DNA of 64,000 nucleotides from Comamonas phosphati (lineage in GTDB: Bacteria; Pseudomonadota; Gammaproteobacteria; Burkholderiales; Burkholderiaceae_C). The translations under genes and the position numbers were made by a program. Of the stretch, positions 58,520-64,000 are shown piece after piece. The notes beneath the pieces are model-generated. The model did no database searches and had not been told where the DNA came from. It was given only the letters and a program-made list of their open reading frames with translations. The DNA is taken from positions 20,378 to 84,377 of the forward strand of contig NZ_BMEU01000020.1 in assembly GCF_014637085.1 (NCBI RefSeq), written 5' to 3'. How positions within the stretch are numbered: position 1 is the stretch's first letter; each line of letters begins with the position of its first letter.

Positions 58520-59695
58520 GTGGCAGCCGATCTCTCCAAAATCACCTGTATCGAGGACCTGCGCGTGGTGGCGCAGCGGCGCGTGCCGCGCATGTTCTAC
58601 GACTACGCCGACTCCGGAGCCTGGACCGAAGGCACCTACCGTGCCAACGAAAGCGACTTCCAGTCCATCAAGCTGCGCCAGCGCGTGGCCGTGAACATGG
58701 AAGGCCGCACCACGGCCGCCGCCATGGCGGGCCAGCAGGCCAGGATGCCGGTGTCCATCGCGCCCGTGGGCCTCACGGGCATGCAGCATGCCGACGGCGA
58801 GATCCACGCCGCGCGCGCCGCAGAGAAGTTCGGCATCCCGTTCACGCTCTCGACCATGAGCATCTGCTCCATCGAGGACATCGCCGAGCACACCGGCGCG
58901 CCGTTCTGGTTCCAGCTCTACATGATGCGCGACCGCGAGGCCATGGCCCGCATGATCCAGCGCGCCAAGGATGCGAAGTGCAGCGCCCTGGTGCTCACGC
59001 TGGATCTGCAGGTGATAGGCCAGCGCCACAAGGACATCAAGAACGGTCTCACGGCGCCGCCGCGGCCCACGCTCAAGAACATCCTGAACCTCATGACCAA
59101 GCCGCAGTGGTGCCTGGGCATGGCGGGCACCAAGCGCCATACCTTCCGCAACCTCGTGGGCCATGTGAAGGGCGTGTCGGACATGCACTCGCTGGCCGCC
59201 TGGACCAACGAGCAGTTCGACCCGCGCCTGTCCTGGGCCGACGTGGACTGGGTCAAGCAGCAATGGGGCGGCAAGCTCATCCTCAAGGGCATCATGGACG
59301 TAGAAGACGCCGTGCTGGCCGCGCAGCACGGCGCCGACGCCATCGTGGTCAGCAACCACGGCGGGCGCCAGCTGGACGGCGCGCCGTCCTCCATCCACGC
59401 GTTGCCGGCCATCGTCGAGGCCGTGGGCGACAGGCTCGAAGTCTGGATGGACGGCGGCATCCGCAGCGGCCAGGACGTGCTCAAGGCCTGGGCCCTGGGC
59501 GCGCGCGGCACCATGATAGGCCGCTCCATGGTCTACGGCCTGGGCGCCTTTGGCGAGGCGGGCGTCGCCAAGGCGCTGCAGATCATCCACAAGGAACTGG
59601 ATGTGACCATGGCCTTCTGCGGCCACACCAATATCCAGAGCGTGGACCGCTCCATCCTCGTGCCGGGCACCTATCCCGTGGCGGCGCCGGGCTGA
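58520..59695 (+). CDS. FMN-dependent alpha-hydroxyacid dehydrogenase (second LldD-like enzyme)
   Basis: A 391-residue flavoenzyme that oxidises L-lactate or a related 2-hydroxyacid. Landmarks: RVPRMFYDYADSG near residue 22, PVSIAPVGLTGMQHADGE, FWFQLYMMRD, and the catalytic histidine in [19 protein letters not shown] 58520 is preferred because AAGGA lies 8 bases before it; an ATG at 58469 would add 17 residues. It is divergent from the second permease and differs from lldD at 52641. Confidence 0.9.
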   Translation: MAADLSKITCIEDLRVVAQRRVPRMFYDYADSGAWTEGTYRANESDFQSIKLRQRVAVNMEGRTTAAAMAGQQARMPVSIAPVGLTGMQHADGEIHAARAAEKFGIPFTLSTMSICSIEDIAEHTGAPFWFQLYMMRDREAMARMIQRAKDAKCSALVLTLDLQVIGQRHKDIKNGLTAPPRPTLKNILNLMTKPQWCLGMAGTKRHTFRNLVGHVKGVSDMHSLAAWTNEQFDPRLSWADVDWVKQQWGGKLILKGIMDVEDAVLAAQHGADAIVVSNHGGRQLDGAPSSIHALPAIVEAVGDRLEVWMDGGIRSGQDVLKAWALGARGTMIGRSMVYGLGAFGEAGVAKALQIIHKELDVTMAFCGHTNIQSVDRSILVPGTYPVAAPG

Positions 59696-59812
59696 GCCAG
59701 GCTTGCGGCACCGCCATCGCGGCGCGCTGCGCTGGGCTTCGCCATCCGGCGCGCTAGGGCCGGGGGCCGCCCGCTATGCTCGGGCGGGTTCCCGTCCTGA
59801 CTTTGAGCTTCC

Positions 59813-60748
59813 ATGAATTTCTCCTTCCACGCCGGGCTCTGGGTGCCGGTGGTGCTGTTCGCCGCGGCGGCCCAGACGGTGCGCAACACGGCCCAGCGCT
59901 CGTTGACGGCCCAGGTCGGCACCCTGCCGGCCACGCTGGTGCGCTTTCTCTACGGCCTGCCGTTCGCGGCCCTGTACCTGCTGGCGCTTTACCTTTTTGG
60001 TGACGGGCCCAGCGTGTTGCCGCAGTTCTCCTGGGCCTATCTGGGCTGGATAGCGCCGGGTGCCTTTTTCCAGGTGGCGGCCACGGCGGCGCTGCTGCTG
60101 GCCATGAAGGAGCGCAACTTCGCGGTGGCGGTCACGCTGTCCAAGACCGAGGTGCTGCAGGTCGCGCTGTTCGCGGGCGTCTTCCTGCATGAGCTGCCCA
60201 GCCGCTGGGAGCTGCTGGCCATGGTGCTGGCCACGCTGGGCGTGCTCATTCTGTCGCTGCCGCCGCGCGGCCAGTGGCGCATGCTTTCGGCCTGGGCCGG
60301 CAAGTCCTCGCTATACGGCCTGGCCTGCGGCGCCTGCTTTGCCCTGGCCACCATAGGCTTTCGCGGCGGCGCGGTGGAGCTGGCCCGCCTGGGCGAAACC
60401 TCGCCCTGGCTGTCCGGCGCCTGGGGCGTGCTGACTGCCCAGACGCTGCAGACCCTGGGCCTGGGCGCATGGATTGCGCGCACCCATGAGCAGGGGCTGC
60501 GCCCCATCTTCCGCGCCTGGCGCGTATCGCTGCTGGCCGGCAGCATGGGGGCGGCGGCGTCGCTGGCCTGGTTCACGGCCTATGCCATCCAGGGCGCGGC
60601 GCCGGTGCGCACGCTGGGCATGGTGGAAGTGGTGTTCAGCTACCTGGTCTCGCGCCGCCTGCTGAGCGAGAAGCTGTCGCTGCCCGAAAAGCTGGGCATG
60701 GGCCTGATGCTGCTGGGCCTGCTGCTGATCTGCCTGCAAGGCGCATGA
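59813..60748 (+). CDS. EamA-family (DMT) transporter
   Basis: A 311-residue membrane protein with ten helices and two EamA-type halves (residues 10-145 and 165-305), for example VRFLYGLPFAALYLLALY and GMVEVVFSYLVSRRLLSEKLSLPEKLGMGLML. Substrate unknown. Stands alone between the lactate genes and cycA, with GC-rich sequence before it and a repeat after it. Confidence 0.82.
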   Translation: MNFSFHAGLWVPVVLFAAAAQTVRNTAQRSLTAQVGTLPATLVRFLYGLPFAALYLLALYLFGDGPSVLPQFSWAYLGWIAPGAFFQVAATAALLLAMKERNFAVAVTLSKTEVLQVALFAGVFLHELPSRWELLAMVLATLGVLILSLPPRGQWRMLSAWAGKSSLYGLACGACFALATIGFRGGAVELARLGETSPWLSGAWGVLTAQTLQTLGLGAWIARTHEQGLRPIFRAWRVSLLAGSMGAAASLAWFTAYAIQGAAPVRTLGMVEVVFSYLVSRRLLSEKLSLPEKLGMGLMLLGLLLICLQGA

Positions 60749-60842
60749 AATTTGATAGCTGCTGGCGCCTTTCCGCGTTGGCTATGAGAGATGCAGGCGC
60801 TTGAAATGATTCATGCCCATGCGGCAACAGCTCATGAATTGA
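60745..60842. repeat. low-G+C intergenic repeat, copy
   Basis: AAATTTGATAGCTGCTGGCG followed by a diverged inverted half (GCAGGCGCTTGAAATGATTC). The core TAGCTGCTGGCG also occurs inside pbpC at 52075. It is a typical dispersed Comamonadaceae element. Confidence 0.5.
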
Positions 60843-60870
60843 TAGTGCCTGGTCCGGAGAAATCATCTGT

Positions 60871-60908
60871 CTGCCGCTCCTGGGCGGGGCACCCCCCAGG
60901 AGCGGCAG
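60871..60908. terminator. strong hairpin between convergent transporter genes
   Basis: CTGCCGCTCCTGGG and CCCAGGAGCGGCAG form a perfect 14-bp stem with a 10-base loop. It lies just past the permease stop; U-tracts are poor. Confidence 0.65.
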
Positions 60909-60935
60909 GCATCGGCAGGCGATGCCGGTCGGGTT

Positions 60936-62366
60936 TCAGGCCAGCTGCCGCTGCTGCCGGGGCAGCGGCTGGCGGCCGTCGGAGCGGGCGGCGTACATGC
61001 GGTAGCCTATGGTGAGCAGGCCGAACCAGATGGGGGCTATGTACAGTGCGACGCGGGTGCTGGCATCGAGCGATAGGCATCCCAGCACGAGCAGCAGAAA
61101 GGCCAGCACGAACCAGTTCGTGAATGGCGCGCCGGGCATGCGGTAGGCCACGGCGGCCGCGCGCCCTTGGCTGACGGCCTGGCGGTAGCGCAGATGGGCA
61201 TAGGCGATGATGCCCCAGGTCCACACGGCGCCGATGGTGGCGATGCTGGTCACATAGATGAAGGCTTCCTCGGGCACCAGATAGTTGAGCACCACGCCGA
61301 GCAGCATGAAGGCCGCGGAGAGCACGATGCCGGCCGCCGGCACATGGCGTGAATTGACTTTGCCGAAGCGGGCGGGCGCCTGCTTGAACTGGGCCAGCGT
61401 GTAGAGCATGCGCCCGGTGCTGAAGATGCCGCTGTTGCACGAAGACGCGGCGGCCGTGATGACCACGAAATTGATGATGCCGGCGGCGGCGGGAATGCCC
61501 AGCTTGTCGAAGACATGGACGAACGGGCTCATGTCGGGGCTGAGTTCGCTCCAGGGCACCAGCGACATGATGACGACCAGGGCGCCGATGTAGAAGATCA
61601 GGATGCGGTAGACGATGCTGTTGGTGGCCCGGGGCAGCACTTTCTCGGGCGCCTCGGCCTCGCCGGCGGTCACGCCTATGAGTTCCACGCCGGTGTAGGC
61701 GAAGCAGGCAATCTGCAAGGTGAACACCACGCCGACCATGCCCATGGGCGCGAAGCCGCCATGCGACCAGAGATTGGAGAAGCTGGCGGTCTGGCCCAGC
61801 GGCCCCCAGCCGGTCAGGATGATGGCCACGCCCAGCACCAGCGTGGCGACAATGGTCACGACCTTGATCAGAGCGAACCAGAACTCCAGCTCGCCGAAGA
61901 CCTTGACCGCGATCAGGTTCACCCCCAGCAGCACCGCCAGGGTGGCCAGCGCCGGAACCCATTGCGGGATGGATGGAAACCAGTAATGCGTGTAGATGCC
62001 TATGGCCGTGAGCTCCGCCATGCCGGTGACCACCCAGGTGAACCAGTAGGTCCAGCCGGTGACAAAGCCGGCCCAGGGGCTGACATAGGTTTCCGCATAG
62101 GTGGCAAAGGAGCCTGCGACGGGGCGGTGCACCAGCAATTCTCCCAGCGCGCGCATGATGAAGAAGATGGCCAGCCCGGCGATGGCGTAGCTGACCAGAA
62201 GCAGGGGGCCCGCCTTGTGGATCGCCTTGGCGGAGCCGAGGAACAGGCCCACGCCGATGGCGCCGCCCAGGGCGATCAGCTGGATATGCCGGTCCTTGAG
62301 GCCGCGCTCAAGCTCGCCTTTGGTGTGAGGCAGCTCCCTGGCTGCCGTGTCGTCGGTGCGATGCAT
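60936..62366 (-). CDS. cycA: amino acid permease (CycA-like glycine/D-amino acid transporter)
   Basis: A 476-residue APC-family permease with 12 helices. Landmarks: LKDRHIQLIALGGAIGVGLFLGSAKAI at the first helix, AGLAIFFIMRALGELLVHRP, and TGVELIGVTAGEAEAPEKVLPRA. Similarity is to CycA, the D-serine/D-alanine/glycine transporter. It follows dadA on the same strand after 104 bp, and the shared glycine-riboswitch leader points to glycine as a substrate. CGGAGA precedes the ATG. Confidence 0.85.
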   Translation of the reverse strand: MHRTDDTAARELPHTKGELERGLKDRHIQLIALGGAIGVGLFLGSAKAIHKAGPLLLVSYAIAGLAIFFIMRALGELLVHRPVAGSFATYAETYVSPWAGFVTGWTYWFTWVVTGMAELTAIGIYTHYWFPSIPQWVPALATLAVLLGVNLIAVKVFGELEFWFALIKVVTIVATLVLGVAIILTGWGPLGQTASFSNLWSHGGFAPMGMVGVVFTLQIACFAYTGVELIGVTAGEAEAPEKVLPRATNSIVYRILIFYIGALVVIMSLVPWSELSPDMSPFVHVFDKLGIPAAAGIINFVVITAAASSCNSGIFSTGRMLYTLAQFKQAPARFGKVNSRHVPAAGIVLSAAFMLLGVVLNYLVPEEAFIYVTSIATIGAVWTWGIIAYAHLRYRQAVSQGRAAAVAYRMPGAPFTNWFVLAFLLLVLGCLSLDASTRVALYIAPIWFGLLTIGYRMYAARSDGRQPLPRQQRQLA

Positions 62367-62394
62367 GTCGGTTGTCTCCGTTTTTTGCCATGCA

Positions 62395-62435
62395 CACGGC
62401 AGCAGCCGCCCGCATGGGGCGCCATGGCTGCCGTG
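62395..62435 (-). promoter_or_regulatory. hairpin between dadA and cycA
   Basis: CACGGCAGC and GCTGCCGTG pair perfectly over 9 bp. It lies within the 104-bp gap and may be an mRNA stabiliser or attenuator; no U-tract follows. Confidence 0.4.
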
Positions 62436-62470
62436 ATCGGCTTATGGGTGAAAAGAATCGGGGGCCTGAA

Positions 62471-63739
62471 TCAGGCGCCGGCATGCGCCAGAGGCGCGGG
62501 CCGCGGCATGGCGGCCGTGGTTTCCATGGACTTCTGGACGATGTCCCCGATCATGTCGGCGGTCACGGCGGACAGGGTCCAGCCCAGGTGGCCGTGGCCG
62601 GTGTTGTAGAAGACGCAGGGTTTGCTGCCGCGTCCGACACGCGGCAGCATGTCCGGCATCATGGGGCGCAGGCCGGCCCAGGGCACGACGCTGCGGGTGC
62701 TGACGCCCGGAAAGCATTGCTGCACCCATTCGACGAGCGGACGGATGCGGTCGGCCCGGATGTCCTTGTTGTGGCCGTTGAACTCGGCCGTGCCGGCCAC
62801 GCGGAAGCGATCGTCGCCGAGGCGGCTGGTGACCAGCTTGGTTTCGTCGTCCAGCAGGCTCACGATGGGGGCCGAGGCGCGGCTGGCTTCATCGAGCAGA
62901 TTGACCGTGATCGAGTAGCCCTTGACCGGGTAGATGTTGACGCGGTCGCCCAGCTGGGCCGCCAGCGTGCGGCTGGCCGTGCCGGCGCAGACGACGATGC
63001 CGTCGAAGGCGGTGGTGGCGGTTTCATCTCCATGGCGCACGGTCACGCTGGCCTGTTGACCGTTGCTTGCCACCGAAAGAATCTCCTGTCCGTACAGGCA
63101 GCGAACTCCCAGCCGCGCGCAGGCGGCGGCCAGGCCGCTGGTGAACTTGTGGATGTCGCCGGTCGAGTCGCTCTCGGTGAAGTAGCCGCCATAGAAGGAC
63201 CCCGACAGGGTCGGCTCGATGGCCCGCATTTCCTGCGGTGTCACGGCATGCCGCTCCAGGCCGCCCTGGGCCAGCAGCCTGGAGACCTTGCCCGCATGCT
63301 CGAAGCCCGCCTGGTCGCGGTAGATGTGAAGAATTCCTTTTTTCTTCAGGTCGAAATCGATGCCTTCTTCCACCGCCCAGGAAAAAAGGTGGTCACGGGC
63401 GGCAATGGCCAGCCTGGCGGTCTCCACGGTGTTCTTCTGGTAGTGCGGAATGGCCGCGAGAAACTCGAAGAACCACGAGAGCTTGTGCCAGCTGGGCTTG
63501 GGATTGAGCAGCAGCGGGGCGTCGCTCTTGAGCATCCATTTGAGGCCCTTGAGGATGGTGGACCAATGGGTCCACACCTCGGCGTTCGACGCCGAAAGCT
63601 GCCCGCCATTGGCAAACGAGGTTTCCATGGCGGCGTAGCGCTGCTTCTCGAACAGGGTGACGGAAAATCCGCGCTTGGCCAGGGCATAGGCCGTGGTCAC
63701 GCCCGTGATGCCGCCGCCGATAACGGCGATTGTCTTCAT
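62471..63739 (-). CDS. dadA: FAD-dependent D-amino acid dehydrogenase (DadA-like; possibly glycine oxidase-type)
   Basis: A 422-residue flavoprotein that deaminates D-amino acids, or glycine, with electrons to the quinone pool. The dinucleotide-binding motif VIGGGITGVTTAYALAKRG opens the protein. DadA-like segments include ETSFANGGQLSASNAEVWT near residue 40 and the C-terminal NTGHGHLGWTLSAVTADMIGD. GGAG precedes the ATG by 10 bases. The glycine riboswitch upstream favours glycine or sarcosine as the physiological substrate (inference). The gene is followed by the permease. Confidence 0.87.
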   Translation of the reverse strand: MKTIAVIGGGITGVTTAYALAKRGFSVTLFEKQRYAAMETSFANGGQLSASNAEVWTHWSTILKGLKWMLKSDAPLLLNPKPSWHKLSWFFEFLAAIPHYQKNTVETARLAIAARDHLFSWAVEEGIDFDLKKKGILHIYRDQAGFEHAGKVSRLLAQGGLERHAVTPQEMRAIEPTLSGSFYGGYFTESDSTGDIHKFTSGLAAACARLGVRCLYGQEILSVASNGQQASVTVRHGDETATTAFDGIVVCAGTASRTLAAQLGDRVNIYPVKGYSITVNLLDEASRASAPIVSLLDDETKLVTSRLGDDRFRVAGTAEFNGHNKDIRADRIRPLVEWVQQCFPGVSTRSVVPWAGLRPMMPDMLPRVGRGSKPCVFYNTGHGHLGWTLSAVTADMIGDIVQKSMETTAAMPRPAPLAHAGA

Positions 63740-63771
63740 GATGATCAGGCTCCAGATGCGTCAAAGGTGGA

Positions 63772-63892
63772 GTCCGTGCGCAACATGCGCATCGGACGCC
63801 CCCTCTGTTCTGGACCTGAGAGATTCACGCAGCATCGCCGCAGCGATGATCGCTTGCTCCTTCGGTATGCCCGGCGGACGATGGCGCCGGAC
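63772..63892 (-). promoter_or_regulatory. glycine riboswitch, 5'-truncated by an IS insertion
   Basis: Read on the minus strand, the conserved glycine aptamer parts are visible: a CCGGCG/CGCCGG hairpin (P2), the core ACCGAAGGAGCAAGC (63852-63866), and the 3' P1 strand with trailer GAATCTCTCAGGTCC followed by ACAGAGGGG. An 11-bp hairpin (63772-63797) forms the likely expression platform. The 5' P1 strand (expected GGGAGAG-like) should lie directly before P2, but an IS3-type end begins there at 63893. The aptamer is thus incomplete in this genome. Confidence 0.78.
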
Positions 63893-64000
63893 TGAACCGC
63901 CCCAGGTTTTGAGGAGGCTCTTTTCTCTGAGAGGATTGAGCCATGACGAAGTCGAACAAGTTTTCACCCGAAGTCCGCGAACGTGCGGTTCGCTTGGTGC
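63893..64000 (+). mobile_element. left end of an IS3-family insertion sequence (runs off the window)
   Basis: The terminal repeat begins TGAACCGCCCCAGGTTTTGA at 63893, a form typical of IS3-family ends in beta- and gammaproteobacteria. It is followed 50 bases later by the transposase orfA start. The right end and target duplication lie outside the window. Confidence 0.8.
63943..64000 (+). CDS. IS3-family transposase OrfA, N-terminal part only
   Basis: Nineteen codons are visible, MTKSNKFSPEVRERAVRLV, the hallmark N-terminus of IS3-family OrfA helix-turn-helix proteins. The gene continues past the window edge. GAGAGG lies upstream of the ATG. Confidence 0.85.
   Translation, partial: MTKSNKFSPEVRERAVRLV

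Overview
The window is about 66% G+C and reads as chromosome of a betaproteobacterium of the family Comamonadaceae, most like Delftia or Comamonas. The basis is the gene content (a Bug-type receptor and a Bug remnant, a BPSS1780-type membrane protein and thrB near polA, alpha-2-macroglobulin with pbpC), codon use, and the short intergenic repeats typical of that family. No database search was run, so family names rest on motifs and recognised sequence similarity.

Layout. 1-2.3 kb: tRNA-Lys(CUU), a beta-hydroxyacid dehydrogenase and guaC. 2.7-5.2 kb: a UvrD/Rep-type helicase. 5.2-27.7 kb: a large accessory block for pyrroloquinoline quinone (PQQ)-dependent alcohol oxidation. It holds an NAD aldehyde dehydrogenase, two small flavin-oxidase-fold proteins, an AcoR-like sigma-54 activator, cytochrome b561, a YVTN beta-propeller, a periplasmic binding protein, a SoxYZ-like carrier, a metallo-beta-lactamase-fold 'relay' protein, the PQQ alcohol dehydrogenase, a TonB receptor, cytochrome c550 PedF with a second binding protein, a proline iminopeptidase, pqqABCDE, a cytochrome/flavoprotein pair and another cytochrome c.

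The alcohol block appears to be one regulon. Five sigma-54 (-24/-12) promoter candidates precede the aldehyde dehydrogenase, the PQQ alcohol dehydrogenase, pedF, pqqA and the last cytochrome, and one sigma-54 activator is encoded in the middle. The alcohol dehydrogenase has the Asp-x-Asp signature of lanthanide-dependent enzymes. In the proposed scheme, alcohol is oxidised in the periplasm, electrons pass through PedF and other cytochromes, the aldehyde is oxidised in the cytoplasm, and PQQ is made from the pqqA peptide.

28-42 kb is mostly core: a BPSS1780-type membrane protein, thrB, a small secreted protein, polA, a Bug-like protein, azlCD, a ZIP metal transporter, a LytTR two-component pair, a drug/metabolite exporter, argH and a Bug pseudogene. 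42.3-52.6 kb: a 2021-residue thioester alpha-2-macroglobulin and pbpC (PBP1C), separated by an endonuclease/phosphatase-fold protein and an HdeD-like membrane protein. 52.6-59.7 kb: L-lactate use (lldP-lldR-lldD operon with palindromic operators, a second lldP, and a divergent second FMN hydroxyacid dehydrogenase). 59.8-64 kb: an EamA transporter, then dadA-cycA-like genes under a glycine-riboswitch-like leader. The 5' end of that leader is cut by the left end of an IS3-family insertion sequence that runs off the window.
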